Source: Pelomonas sp. SE-A7 (GTDB lineage: Bacteria; Pseudomonadota; Gammaproteobacteria; Burkholderiales; Burkholderiaceae_C). From it: a DNA stretch of 64,000 nt. Location of the stretch: positions 372,001 to 436,000 of the forward strand of contig NZ_JAUASW010000001.1 of assembly GCF_030345705.1 (NCBI RefSeq). Reading direction: 5' to 3'. Position 1 is the first letter of the stretch. Each line of letters opens with the position of its first letter. The position numbers and the translations under genes are program-made. Below, in pieces: positions 1-8,618 of this stretch. The notes beneath the pieces were generated by a model. That model saw only the letters and a program-made list of their open reading frames with translations, ran no database searches and had not been told where the DNA came from.

Positions 1-1026
1 GGTGATGCTGTTGTCCAGCTTGATGATGTCCGGCGCCAGGTTGAGGATGTGCTTGAAGCAGGCATAGCCGGCGCCGGCGTCGTCCACCGCCACGCGCAGA
101 CCCGCCATGCGCAGCGGATTGACCACGCGGGCGATCTCGCTGTACTGCTCGACCTCCTCATGCTCGGTGACCTCCAGCACGATGCGGTCCAGCGGATGGC
201 GCGCCAGCAGCTGTGGCAAGCGGCTGTCTATGACCGTGTGAGGCGAGGCGTTGACCGCGACATAGAGGCTGCGCGGGATCTGTTCCAGGCCCTGCAGCGC
301 CAGCTCAATCGCATGCAGCTCCAGCTCGACGCCACGCTCCACACCGGCCGCTTCGTTGAACCATTGATCGGGTGATCGCCGGGGCTCGCAGTCGAAGCGC
401 GTCAACGCCTCGAAGCCGACCGCGCGTCCCTGCGGCAGGTTGAAGATCGGCTGATAGACCGGGCGCATGCAGCCCGGCGTCATCGCCTGGTCAATGCGCT
501 GTTCCATCTGGTCGGCCGACGAGCGCTGCTGCAGTTCCCGTTCGAAGTGCCCGGCCAGGATGTCGGCGAACACCCGCATGGTGGCCACGTCGCGCTGCGT
601 GAGGGCGCTGTTGGGCCGGGTGCAGAAGCAGCAGAAGGTACCGAAGACACTGCCGTCCTTGAGCCGGATGGGCACGCTCAGGTGGGCGCCGATGTTGAGG
701 GCCAGCGTGGCCGGCAGGGTCAGGGCCTCGATGTTCTGGCAGGCATCCCGCATCAGCTCGGGCAGTCGGCCGTCGACGACCCGCTGGCAGTAGCTCTCTT
801 CCAGCGGATCGGAGCCGCCCACGCGGATCGGCGGGTCGGGGTCGGCCGAGTCCAGGTAACGGAATACGCGCCGCCCTTCGGCGAACTCGGAGATGAAGGC
901 CACGTCCATGGCCATGTGTCGGCGTATGGCCTGCATGCTCTGTATCAGCAGGGCCGGCGGCTCCAGCGAGCGGCCCACCGGCCAGGGGCGATGCAGGATC
1001 GCGCTTGAGGTGCTTGTCGTGTCCAT
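1..1026 (-). CDS. GAF-EAL protein, probable c-di-GMP phosphodiesterase (3' end outside window)
   Basis: Seen: 342 codons run from an ATG at 1024-1026 to base 1, and the gene continues off the left edge. An N-terminal GAF-like sensor region (about residues 25-165) is followed by an EAL domain from about residue 185. The EAL signature (GFEALTRF), the metal-ligand Asn (VNASP), LEVTE, the double Asp (VDDAGAGY) and the Lys (IIKLD) occur in the family order; the final catalytic Glu and Gln lie beyond the edge. No membrane segment or GGDEF domain is visible, so the protein is probably cytosolic and hydrolyses cyclic di-GMP under control of the GAF domain. The GAF ligand is unknown. It is divergent from the acyl-CoA synthetase gene. 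Activity is inferred from visible catalytic residues only. Confidence 0.88.
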   Translation of the reverse strand, partial: MDTTSTSSAILHRPWPVGRSLEPPALLIQSMQAIRRHMAMDVAFISEFAEGRRVFRYLDSADPDPPIRVGGSDPLEESYCQRVVDGRLPELMRDACQNIEALTLPATLALNIGAHLSVPIRLKDGSVFGTFCCFCTRPNSALTQRDVATMRVFADILAGHFERELQQRSSADQMEQRIDQAMTPGCMRPVYQPIFNLPQGRAVGFEALTRFDCEPRRSPDQWFNEAAGVERGVELELHAIELALQGLEQIPRSLYVAVNASPHTVIDSRLPQLLARHPLDRIVLEVTEHEEVEQYSEIARVVNPLRMAGLRVAVDDAGAGYACFKHILNLAPDIIKLDNSIT

Positions 1027-1409
1027 CAGACCTCCTTGAGGCACGTGCAGGTCCCTGGATGGTCGGGCTCCGCCTCATGCGTCCGTTTTCTGGTGATGGC
1101 CCGGATGACAGTCGGGCGCTCCTCGGCTGGGTACGGCGCTGCGAGGCGGAGATCAGACCTGGGTCCTGTTTGGCCAGTCTGTTGAATTAACGAGGCAAGC
1201 GTAAGCCATTGGCGAGAAAACTGGGGGTCGCACCGGGCCGATTGCCCCCGCCCAAATGAGGAGTTTTGTGCGCATTTCGCGCATTTCCTGGGACAGGCCC
1301 TCCCCAGAATCCCTAGTGCCAGCGCCCGCTTTCCTGCGCACAGTAGCGCCGGGTGCTGCGCCGGCCCGGTCGTCCGCAGCGGGTTTTCAGCGATGAGGAA
1401 CTCACAGCC
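1027..1409. other. 383-bp divergent intergenic region
   Basis: No convincing gene is seen between the EAL gene and the acyl-CoA synthetase gene; the short reading frames here have no ribosome binding site or recognisable protein. It must hold both promoters, but no clear -35/-10 pair is visible. A CAGAAT hexamer at 1305-1310 is a weak -10 candidate for the rightward operon. A perfect tandem repeat of a 9-mer (GCGCATTTC twice, 1270-1287) and a G5/C5 inverted repeat (1223-1249) are the only structures noticed. Confidence 0.5.
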
Positions 1410-3083
1410 ATGGCCAAGACCTTGCTGGACTATGTGTACGAGCATGAGGCCGGCCGCGCCGGCACGGTCTTCCTGAGCCAGCCCGTGGGCGCTGGCCGGG
1501 TGATCGACTACCGCTGGGCCGAGACCGTGGACCAGGCGCGCCGCATGGCCGCACATCTGCGCAGTCAGGGATTTCCGCCGGGGGCGCGGATCGCCATGCT
1601 GTCCAAGAACTGCGCCCACTTCATCATGACCGAGCTGGCGATCTGGATGGCGGGCTACACCACGGTGGCGATCTTTCCCACCGAGACCGCCGAGACCGTG
1701 GCCTATGTGCTGGAACACAGCGAGGCCAGCCTGCTCTTCGTCGGCAAGCTCGACCTCTGGGAGCAGCAGCGCAGCGCGGTGCCGGCCGGCATGCCCTGCA
1801 TAGCCCTGCCGCTGGCGCCGCCCAACGAGCATCCGCGCTGGGATGAAATCATCGCCCGCACCGCGCCTCTGCCAGGCGCTATTCAACGCGACAGCGGCGA
1901 CCTGGCCATGCTGCTCTACACCTCGGGCTCGACCGGCCGACCCAAGGGCGTGATGTGCAGCTTTGGAGCGATCACGCGGGCCGCAGAGGGCATTTCCGCC
2001 GATGTGCGCTCGCGGGTCGGCCACCAGCTCGAGAGTCGCATGCTGTCCTACCTGCCGCTGGCCCACAGCTTCGAGCGCTCCTGGGTCGAGGCGGCCTCGC
2101 TGGTGGATGGGGGCACGCATCTGTTCTTCGCCGAGTCGCTGGACACCTTCATCCAGGACCTGCAGCGCGCCCGGCCCACGCTGTTCATCTCGGTGCCGCG
2201 ACTGTGGCTCAAGTTCCAGCAGGGCGTCTTCGCCAAGATGCCGCCGGCCAAGCTGGACCGGTTGCTCAGCATTCCGTTGCTGGGCCGCGTGGTGGCGCGC
2301 AAGGTGTTGCGCGGCCTGGGGCTGGATCAGGTGGTGTCCGCCGGCAGCGGCTCGGCGCCCATACCGCCGGACCTGATCCGCTGGTACCGCCGCCTGGGCC
2401 TGAGCCTGTTCGAGGGCTATGCGATGAGCGAGGACAACTCCTACTCGCATTCGTCCAACGCCCAGTCCAACGAACCCGGCTACGTGGGCGTGCCCATGCC
2501 AGGCGTGCAGGTGCGGCTCAGCGAGGAGGGCGAGATCCTGATCAAGTCGCCGGGCCAGTTCAGCGGCTACTACAAGGACCCGGAACTGACCGCGACCTCG
2601 TTCACCGAGGATGGCTTCTTCCACACCGGCGACCTGGGCGAGCGGCGCAGCGATGGCCTGCTCAAGATCACCGGCCGGCTCAAGGAGCTGTTCAAGACGG
2701 CCAAGGGCAAGTACGTGGCGCCGGCACCCATAGAGAACGACCTGAACGCCCATCCGCTGATCGAGCTGTCGGTGGTCTCGGGCGTGGGCCAGGCCTCGGC
2801 CTATGCGCTGGTGGTGCTGGCTGAAGCGGTTCGCCCGCGCCAGGGCGAGGCCGAGACCCGCAGCCAGGTCCAGGCTGAGCTTGCCAGCCTGCTGAAGGCG
2901 GTCAATGCCCGGCGCGCCGAGCATGAGCACCTGCAGATGCTGGTGGTGATGCGCGAGCCCTGGTCCATCGAGGCCGGCACGCTTACGCCGACCATGAAGA
3001 TACGGCGCAACCGCATCGAGGCGGCGGTGGAAGCCCAGCGCGACGCCTGGTTCGCGCGCCGCGAGCCGGTGGTCTGGGCATGA
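1410..3083 (+). CDS. AMP-dependent acyl-CoA synthetase (long-chain fatty acid-CoA ligase-like)
   Basis: Predicted 557-aa ANL-superfamily ligase that activates a carboxylic acid with ATP and CoA. Seen: the phosphate-binding loop LLYTSGSTGRPKGVM near residue 168, GYAMSE near 335, HTGDLGE near 404, and the hinge/lysine region GRLKELFKTAKGKYV near 421, a form typical of long-chain acyl-CoA synthetases. The ATG at 1410 is preferred over an upstream in-frame ATG at 1353 because GAGGAA lies 9 nt before it. The stop overlaps the start of the next gene (ATGA), so the two are translationally coupled. The partner resembles a 2-hydroxyacyl-CoA lyase, which suggests a 2-hydroxy or branched fatty acid as substrate; that is inference. 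Confidence 0.9.
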   Translation: MAKTLLDYVYEHEAGRAGTVFLSQPVGAGRVIDYRWAETVDQARRMAAHLRSQGFPPGARIAMLSKNCAHFIMTELAIWMAGYTTVAIFPTETAETVAYVLEHSEASLLFVGKLDLWEQQRSAVPAGMPCIALPLAPPNEHPRWDEIIARTAPLPGAIQRDSGDLAMLLYTSGSTGRPKGVMCSFGAITRAAEGISADVRSRVGHQLESRMLSYLPLAHSFERSWVEAASLVDGGTHLFFAESLDTFIQDLQRARPTLFISVPRLWLKFQQGVFAKMPPAKLDRLLSIPLLGRVVARKVLRGLGLDQVVSAGSGSAPIPPDLIRWYRRLGLSLFEGYAMSEDNSYSHSSNAQSNEPGYVGVPMPGVQVRLSEEGEILIKSPGQFSGYYKDPELTATSFTEDGFFHTGDLGERRSDGLLKITGRLKELFKTAKGKYVAPAPIENDLNAHPLIELSVVSGVGQASAYALVVLAEAVRPRQGEAETRSQVQAELASLLKAVNARRAEHEHLQMLVVMREPWSIEAGTLTPTMKIRRNRIEAAVEAQRDAWFARREPVVWA

Positions 3084-4825
3084 CGGCCCTGGCAGCGCAG
3101 CGACTTGGCGGCGACCGGGTCGCGGAGGCCCTGCAGGAGCAGGGCGTCAGCACGCTGTTCACGCTCTGCGGTGGCCATATTTCGCCCATCCTGTCGGGCG
3201 CCAAGGCGCGCGGCATTCGCATCGTCGATGTGCGGGACGAGGCCACAGCCCTGTTCGCCGCCGATGCGATGGCGCGGCTCACCGGCCGCCCCGGCGTGGC
3301 CGCAGTCACCGCCGGGCCGGGCATCACCAACACGATCACGGCATTGAAGAACGCGCAGCTGGCTCAGTCGCCCGTGATCGTCATAGGCGGTGCGGCGCCC
3401 ACGGCCTTGCAGGGTCGCGGTGCCTTGCAGGACATAGACCAGCGGCCGCTGGTGGCGCCGCATGTGAAACGGGCCCTGATGGTGCGCCGCGTGAGAGACC
3501 TGGCACCGGCAGTGCACGAGGCCTTTGCCGTGGCACTTGAAGGCGTGCCGGGTCCGGTCTTCATCGAATGCCCGGTGGACCTGCTCTACGACGAGGCCTC
3601 GATCCGCCAGTGGTATGCCGACGCGGCCGGCAAGGGCAGCTCGCTGCCGGAGCGGGCCTTGCGCTGGTACCTGAATCGCCATGTGGAGAAGATGTTCGGC
3701 GGCAGCGATGCCGCACCGCCGGCCCCGCGCAAGGCGGAGCTGCCGCGCGCCGGCCGCCCGGTCATTGACAAGGTGAAGGCCGCATTGACTCGCGCCGAGA
3801 GGCCGCTGTTCGTGATCGGCAGCCAGGCCTTGAGCGAGGCGGCTGAAGCTGAGGCACTGGCCGAGGCGATCACACGACTGGGCGTGCCCGTCTACCTCAG
3901 CGGCATGGCACGCGGTCTGCTGGGGCGCGAGCATCCGCTGCAGCACCGTCACCAGCGTCGGCAGGCGCTGCGCGAGGCTGACCTGGTGCTGCTGGCCGGC
4001 GTGCCCTGCGATTTCCGCTTGGACTACGGCCGCCACGTGCGCCGCAGCGCCACCCTGGTGGCTGCCAACCGAAGCAAGCGTGATGCGAAGCTGAACCGCC
4101 GGCCCGACATCGCGGCCCTGGGCGATGCCGGCCTTTTCCTGCGCGAGCTGGCCGCGGCCTGGGCGGGCGGCAAGAACTGGAGCGCCTGGAAGACCTCGCT
4201 TGAAGCCCGCGATGCGCAGCGCGAGACCGAGATCAGTCAGCAGGCATCGGCCGGCGGCGAGTTCGTCAATCCTCTGTTACTTCTGAAGGCGCTGGAGCAG
4301 GAGGCCGGCGAGGGCGCGCTCTTCATAGCCGATGGCGGCGACTTCGTCGGCACGGCCTCCTATGTGCTGCATCCGCGCTCGCCGCTGAGCTGGCTTGACC
4401 CGGGGGTGTTCGGCACGCTGGGAGTCGGTGCCGGTTTTGCCCTGGGGGCGGCGCTGGCGCGGCCGGACCGCGAGACCTGGATCGTGCTGGGCGATGGAGC
4501 CTGCGGCTGGGCCCTGGCCGAGTTCGACAGCTTCGTGCGCCACCGCATCCCGGTGATCGCCGTGGTCGGCAACGACGCCGGCTGGAACCAGATCGCCCGC
4601 GAGCAGGTCAAGATGCTGAACGATGACGTGGGCACGGTGCTGGCCCGCACCGCCTATCACGAGGTGGCGGCCGGCTTTGGGGCTGTCGGCATCGAACTCA
4701 AGCGTGCCGACGAGATTCCGCAGGCGCTGGCCCGCGCCCGTGATGCCGCCAGGCACGGCAGGCCGGTTCTGATCAATGTCTGGCTCGACAAGACCGAGTT
4801 CCGCGAGGGCTCGCTGTCGATGTGA
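3080..4825 (+). CDS. ThDP-dependent enzyme, ILVBL/HACL2-like (2-hydroxyacyl-CoA lyase candidate)
   Basis: 581-aa member of the acetolactate synthase / oxalyl-CoA decarboxylase superfamily. Seen: the ThDP-activating Glu54 in VRDEATALFAADAMAR, the TAGPG loop, a central domain, and the Mg-ThDP motif starting at GDG (residues 471-473). The usual NN at the motif's end is replaced by GNDAGWNQI. That form, and the C-terminal (R/K)TxFRxGS tail, recall the ILVBL family rather than true acetolactate synthases. ILVBL (HACL2) in mammals cleaves 2-hydroxyacyl-CoA in alpha-oxidation. The 4-nt overlap with an acyl-CoA synthetase fits activation followed by C1 removal. No regulatory subunit gene is adjacent. 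Substrate assignment is inference; superfamily membership is certain. Confidence 0.85.
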   Translation: MTALAAQRLGGDRVAEALQEQGVSTLFTLCGGHISPILSGAKARGIRIVDVRDEATALFAADAMARLTGRPGVAAVTAGPGITNTITALKNAQLAQSPVIVIGGAAPTALQGRGALQDIDQRPLVAPHVKRALMVRRVRDLAPAVHEAFAVALEGVPGPVFIECPVDLLYDEASIRQWYADAAGKGSSLPERALRWYLNRHVEKMFGGSDAAPPAPRKAELPRAGRPVIDKVKAALTRAERPLFVIGSQALSEAAEAEALAEAITRLGVPVYLSGMARGLLGREHPLQHRHQRRQALREADLVLLAGVPCDFRLDYGRHVRRSATLVAANRSKRDAKLNRRPDIAALGDAGLFLRELAAAWAGGKNWSAWKTSLEARDAQRETEISQQASAGGEFVNPLLLLKALEQEAGEGALFIADGGDFVGTASYVLHPRSPLSWLDPGVFGTLGVGAGFALGAALARPDRETWIVLGDGACGWALAEFDSFVRHRIPVIAVVGNDAGWNQIAREQVKMLNDDVGTVLARTAYHEVAAGFGAVGIELKRADEIPQALARARDAARHGRPVLINVWLDKTEFREGSLSM

Positions 4826-4837
4826 TGGGGCCGCGGC

Positions 4838-5029
4838 TCAGGCCGCTGGCACCTCCGGATGCCGGGCCCGCCAAGCACGCATCGCCTGGCGGTACTGGTC
4901 CATCGCCAGGTCGTGCAGGTCGAAGATGCAGGGCTCGCAGCCATTGCCGCAGCAGGCATCGAGGTCGGGCTGGAACGGCGGCTGGGGCATGGGATCGTCC
5001 GCCGGGCTCTCGGTCATTGGCATCTCCAT
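4838..5029 (-). CDS. small oxidoreductase-like domain protein
   Basis: 63-aa acidic protein with a conserved cysteine cluster, CCGNGCEPCIFD, typical of the oxidoreductase-like N-terminal domain family (also found in eukaryotic OXLD1). The four cysteines suggest metal or Fe-S binding, but the function is unknown. An alternative start, ATG at 5015-5017, has GGAG upstream and would shorten it by four residues. It lies 2 bp after the LysE-family gene on the same strand and is convergent with the ThDP enzyme gene. Confidence 0.72.
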   Translation of the reverse strand: MEMPMTESPADDPMPQPPFQPDLDACCGNGCEPCIFDLHDLAMDQYRQAMRAWRARHPEVPAA

Positions 5030-5031
5030 CG

Positions 5032-5667
5032 TCAGTCGGCCGGGCGGCCGCTCAGGGCCAGCCGGACACCGAAGGCGATGAACATCGCGCCGGCGGCCTT
5101 TTCCAGCCAGTGCATGCCGCGCTGCACGCCAGGCCGCCGGGCCATCCAGGCGGCCGACCAGGCGTAGCCGGCGTTGATGGGCATGGCATTGAAATTGAAC
5201 AGCAGGCCTAAGGCGACGAAGACCACGGTCTTGTGGTCAGCATCGGCGGCAACGAACTGCGGCAGGAAGGCCAGGAAGAAGATCGCCACCTTGGGGTTCA
5301 GCACATTGGTCCAGAAGCCGCCCAGATAGATGGCCTGCAGCGAGGCTGCCTCGGCCGGTTTGGGAGCCGAGGCCTCGGGCGCCCTGGCCAGCAGGGCCTT
5401 GAGGCCTATCCAGCAGAGGTAGGCCGCACCGGCCAGCTTGACGAACACGAAGGCTGCCGCCGAGGTGGCCAGCAGGGCGCCCAGACCCAGGGCGGCAGCG
5501 AACACATGGACGAAGCAGCCGGTCGTGATGCCCAGACCCGCCACCAGGCCGGCCTTGACGCCGGAGCGCATCGAATGGGTCACGATGTAGAGCACATCCG
5601 GACCAGGCGTCAGATTGAGCAGCCAGCCGGCGAACATGAAGAGCAGCAGGGAGTGGGTGTCGGGCAT
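5032..5667 (-). CDS. LysE/RhtB-family amino acid exporter
   Basis: 211-aa inner-membrane protein of the LysE superfamily, predicted to export an amino acid or homoserine-lactone-like solute by proton antiport. Seen: an N-terminal hydrophobic segment followed by NLTPGPDVLYIV, which carries the family's PGP signature, then about five further hydrophobic helices and the conserved FWTNVLNPKVAIFFLAFLPQ region. The ATG at 5665-5667 is chosen over an upstream frame extension because a TCTAAT hexamer sits 6 nt before it and the extension would overlap the preceding gene. It is followed at 2 bp by the oxidoreductase-like gene. The substrate cannot be read from sequence. Confidence 0.9.
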   Translation of the reverse strand: MPDTHSLLLFMFAGWLLNLTPGPDVLYIVTHSMRSGVKAGLVAGLGITTGCFVHVFAAALGLGALLATSAAAFVFVKLAGAAYLCWIGLKALLARAPEASAPKPAEAASLQAIYLGGFWTNVLNPKVAIFFLAFLPQFVAADADHKTVVFVALGLLFNFNAMPINAGYAWSAAWMARRPGVQRGMHWLEKAAGAMFIAFGVRLALSGRPAD

Positions 5668-5673
5668 GCGCCG

Positions 5674-5679
5674 ATTAGA
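5674..5679 (-). promoter_or_regulatory. -10 hexamer TCTAAT, leaderless-type, lysE-like gene
   Basis: Read on the minus strand, TCTAAT is followed by 6 nt and then the ATG of the LysE-family gene. This places the expected transcription start at or next to the A of the start codon, the same arrangement seen at several other genes in the window. No ribosome binding site is seen. No good -35 is visible. Confidence 0.4.
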
Positions 5680-5705
5680 ACCCGGGAAGAACCCGGGAGC
5701 CCTGC

Positions 5706-5924
5706 TCAATCGCCCAGGCCCGACAGGAAGAACCTGATCAGGCCCTTGGCAGCGAAGCCGACCAGGCCGAAGCCCAGGCCCAGCAGCAGCACGAAGGTGC
5801 CGAAGCGGCCGGCCTTGGATTCGCGCGCCAGCTGCAGGATGATGAAGACCATGTAGAGCATGAAGGCCGCCACGCCGAAGGTGAGGCCGAACTGGGCGAT
5901 CTGCTCTTCGCTGTAGCCGAACAT
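5706..5924 (-). CDS. DUF2788 small membrane protein
   Basis: 72-aa protein with two predicted transmembrane helices (about residues 12-32 and 40-66) separated by a short charged loop, ARESKAGR. Length and sequence match the DUF2788 family of small proteobacterial inner-membrane proteins of unknown function. The ATG at 5922-5924 gives the family's usual MFGYSEEQ-like N-terminus, whereas upstream extension is proline/arginine rich and atypical. It starts 4 bp after the stop of the DUF2189 gene, so the two are probably co-transcribed. Confidence 0.75.
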   Translation of the reverse strand: MFGYSEEQIAQFGLTFGVAAFMLYMVFIILQLARESKAGRFGTFVLLLGLGFGLVGFAAKGLIRFFLSGLGD

Positions 5925-5928
5925 TGCT

Positions 5929-6705
5929 CTAGCCCGCTGCGCGCACCAGGTCGCGGTAGGCATGCCAGCTGGCATGGCCCAGCCACGGCAGGATCACGAT
6001 CAGTCCCAGCATGGCCGTGGCCATGCCCAGCAGGGTGAGCCCCATGATCAGCAGCGCCCAGAACGCGACCGGCGCCGGATGCTCCATCACCACGCGCCAG
6101 CTGGTGAAGACCGCGCCCAGCACGCTGACCGGCCGGTCCAGCAACAGCGGGATGGCGACCAGGCTGGAGGCGAATACCGGGGCGGCCAGCAAGGCGCCCA
6201 GGGCCAGCCAGACCTCGAACAGATGGCTCTGGTCGTTCAGCACCACCTGGCGCAGGAAGTCAAATGGCTTGGCCACCACGCCCGGTGCCAAAGCCGTGAT
6301 CAGCGAGGCCGAGGTCAGGACCCAGCCGGTGCCGGCCAGGGCCAGCAGCAGGCCGAAGCGCACCAGGCGGGTATCACCCGGATGCCAGGCTGCGAGCACG
6401 GTGGCCAGCGAGGCGTCTTCGCGCCGCTCGATGGCGCGGCTCAGCGCATAGAGGCCGGTGGCCAGCACCGGCGCCACCAGCAGAAAGCCGCTGAAGGCGC
6501 CAGCCAGCAGCCAGAAGCGGTCGCGCGCGAGCCAGAAGATCAGGGTGCCGCCCAGGGCCAGCGCCAGGCCGTGCAGCAGCGACAGGCCGGGGCAGTGCAT
6601 CAGGTCGCGCCATCCGCGCGCCAGCCAGCCCAGGGGCCTGAGCACGGGCACGGCGCGCACGCCGAACTGGCGCGATTCGCGGAGGGCTGGGTCGGTGCTT
6701 TTCAT
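5929..6705 (-). CDS. DUF2189 integral membrane protein
   Basis: 258-aa protein with about six hydrophobic segments. Seen: the N-terminal GWRDLMHCPGLSLLHG region before the first helix, and the C-terminal LIVILPWLGHASWHAYRDLV segment, both characteristic of the DUF2189 family. Function is not established; family members are often near respiratory genes, but none are adjacent here. It is upstream of the DUF2788 gene with a 4-bp gap and likely forms an operon with it. Confidence 0.85.
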   Translation of the reverse strand: MKSTDPALRESRQFGVRAVPVLRPLGWLARGWRDLMHCPGLSLLHGLALALGGTLIFWLARDRFWLLAGAFSGFLLVAPVLATGLYALSRAIERREDASLATVLAAWHPGDTRLVRFGLLLALAGTGWVLTSASLITALAPGVVAKPFDFLRQVVLNDQSHLFEVWLALGALLAAPVFASSLVAIPLLLDRPVSVLGAVFTSWRVVMEHPAPVAFWALLIMGLTLLGMATAMLGLIVILPWLGHASWHAYRDLVRAAG

Positions 6706-6754
6706 CGTTGACAGCCATGCTGCCCGGACGCGCCGGGACAGGCCTTGATGGCGG

Positions 6755-7531
6755 TCAACGCAGGACCGGATCGGCCTTGCTGCCGACCAGGCGCAGCCAC
6801 CACTCGTCGTGAATGGCCTGCAGTCGGCCGTTCTTGCCGATGATTCGGAGGCCTTCCTCGAAGCGGGCCATCAGTCGGGGCGCGTCGGCATGGGCACGCG
6901 AGAACGCCATGTAGACGCCGGACTCGGCCACGGCGCCGACCATCTTGATGCGGCCGGCCAGGTCGGGGCGGCGCTGGATCAGCATCCGGGTGTTGATTTC
7001 CAGCGCCAGCGTGAAGTCGGCCCGTCCGAGCAGCAGCATGCGGAAGTTGCTCTCGTCGCGCGGGCTGTAGACCCGCTGGATCCTGCTGTTGTCATCGAAC
7101 TCGGCGCCGTACTCGTAGGCATGGGTCACGGCGACCCGCCGGCCTTCCAGGTCCTTGGGCTTCAGGTTCTGTTCAATCGACTCGGCGCGGGCGTAGATCT
7201 TGTACTGGACCGGGAACATGGCCGGCTTGTGCCACAGGTACTCGTCCTCGATGGCCGCGTTGCGCAGCGTGTTGAAGCAGGCGACGAGGATGCCGGCCCG
7301 GGTCTGGGCCAGGCAGCGGGCGTAGGGCATGACCTCGTAGCGCACCTCGAGGCCGACCACCGCATAGGCGGCACGCACCACGTCCAGCGTAATGCCCTGG
7401 ACCTTGCCGTCGATCAGGCCCGAGTACGGGAACCAGTCGTCCTCGGCCCCGATGGTGACCGTCTGCGCGGCCGCGCCTCCGCCAATGGCAACGGCCAGCC
7501 AGGCGCTGAACAGCCTTGCTTTCCAGCTCAT
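6755..7531 (-). CDS. periplasmic substrate-binding protein, family 3 (amino-acid ABC type)
   Basis: 258-aa exported protein. Residues 1-23 form a signal peptide with a likely cleavage after GGGAAA before QTV. The mature part matches solute-binding family 3: an early WFPYSGLIDGKVQGITLDVV segment, a central RRVAVTHAYEYG hinge region and a C-terminal IHDEWW. It probably binds an amino acid or related ligand. No permease or ATPase gene is adjacent, so it is an orphan binding protein. The ATG at 7529-7531 is preferred; the frame opens five codons earlier with TTG. Confidence 0.85.
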   Translation of the reverse strand: MSWKARLFSAWLAVAIGGGAAAQTVTIGAEDDWFPYSGLIDGKVQGITLDVVRAAYAVVGLEVRYEVMPYARCLAQTRAGILVACFNTLRNAAIEDEYLWHKPAMFPVQYKIYARAESIEQNLKPKDLEGRRVAVTHAYEYGAEFDDNSRIQRVYSPRDESNFRMLLLGRADFTLALEINTRMLIQRRPDLAGRIKMVGAVAESGVYMAFSRAHADAPRLMARFEEGLRIIGKNGRLQAIHDEWWLRLVGSKADPVLR

Positions 7532-7559
7532 GGATGGGAACCCCAACGATGTCGTCGGC

Positions 7560-8618
7560 TCAGTGTAGGCCCGCGATCAGACTCCGTGCCATCGCGCCCA
7601 GGCTTTCGGGCTGAGCATTGTCAAGCGCGGCCTCGCGGGCCTGGTCCAGTTGCGGATAGTGGTTGCGCAGCGAGCGCTCATAGCCCGGGTCGTAATGCAG
7701 CCGCATCAGCTCGCCGAAGACCTCGGCCCAGTTTCCGGCGCGAGCCTGGGCCTGCCAGCGGTGGACCGTCTCCTTGCCGCGCAGCTCGATCAGGCCTTCC
7801 AGCAGGGCGCAGAAGCCCTCCGGCTCGGCGGCGAAATGGGCGTAGTCCTCGAGCAGCAGCTGGACCCGCTCCTGATCCGGCAGGGCGATCCAGAGGCATT
7901 CGCCGCGGTCCCGCAGCGCATTCAACAACTGCTCGGGCAGGGCGATGCGACCGATCTTTCGGCTCTCGCTTTCGACCCATAGCGGCCGATCGGCATCGAG
8001 ACTGCGCAGCTGCTCCCACAGCAGGCTGTCGAAGCGCTTCTGGCTGGGTTGGGCGTCGCCGGGCAGGCCGCCCAGCACCGAGCCGCGGTGGCGCGCCAGG
8101 CCTTCGAGGTCCAGGGTCTGGGCGCCCTCGGCCTGCAGCGCCTGCAGCAGGCGGGTCTTGCCGCTGCCGGTGCGGCCGCAGAGCACCTGGTAATTGAAAC
8201 GGCCGGGCAGTTCGGTCAGGTCGGCCCGCACCTGGGCGCGGTAGGCCTTGTAGCCGCCGACCAGCTGGCGCGAGCGAAAGCCGATCTGGCCCAGGAACCA
8301 GTTCATCGCCCCGCTGCGCTGGCCGCCGCGCCAGCAGTAGACCAGCGGGCGCCAGCCTTTCTCAAGGTCCTGGGTGCTTTCGTCCAGGTGGCGGGCGATG
8401 TTGCGGGCCACCAGGGCCGCGCCCAGCTTGCGCGCCTCGAACGGCGATTCGGCGTACAGCGTGCCGACCGTGGCTCGCTCCTCGTTGCTCAGCACCGGCC
8501 AGTTGATCGCGCCGGGCATGTGGTCTTCGTCGAACTCGGCCGGCGTGCGCACGTCGACGATGGCGTCGAAGCGGGGCAGCTCGGCCAATGCCTGTTCGAT
8601 GGTGACCGTGTAGCTCAT
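7560..8618 (-). CDS. selU: tRNA 2-selenouridine synthase (MnmH/SelU)
   Basis: 352-aa enzyme that converts 2-thiouridine to 2-selenouridine at the wobble position of some tRNAs through a geranylated intermediate. Seen: a rhodanese domain (residues 1-130) with catalytic Cys95 in VYCWRGGQRSG, and a P-loop domain with GRTGSGKT at 148-155. Length matches the family. The start overlaps the stop of glnD by 4 nt (ATGA), indicating coupling. The selenium donor enzyme SelD is not in this window and would be needed for selenation. Confidence 0.95.
   Translation of the reverse strand: MSYTVTIEQALAELPRFDAIVDVRTPAEFDEDHMPGAINWPVLSNEERATVGTLYAESPFEARKLGAALVARNIARHLDESTQDLEKGWRPLVYCWRGGQRSGAMNWFLGQIGFRSRQLVGGYKAYRAQVRADLTELPGRFNYQVLCGRTGSGKTRLLQALQAEGAQTLDLEGLARHRGSVLGGLPGDAQPSQKRFDSLLWEQLRSLDADRPLWVESESRKIGRIALPEQLLNALRDRGECLWIALPDQERVQLLLEDYAHFAAEPEGFCALLEGLIELRGKETVHRWQAQARAGNWAEVFGELMRLHYDPGYERSLRNHYPQLDQAREAALDNAQPESLGAMARSLIAGLH

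Noticed and set aside
1353..1409. An upstream in-frame start (ATG 1353) for the acyl-CoA synthetase
   Set aside because: The ATG at 1410 has a good GAGGAA ribosome binding site at proper spacing and the extra 19 residues are not family-like.
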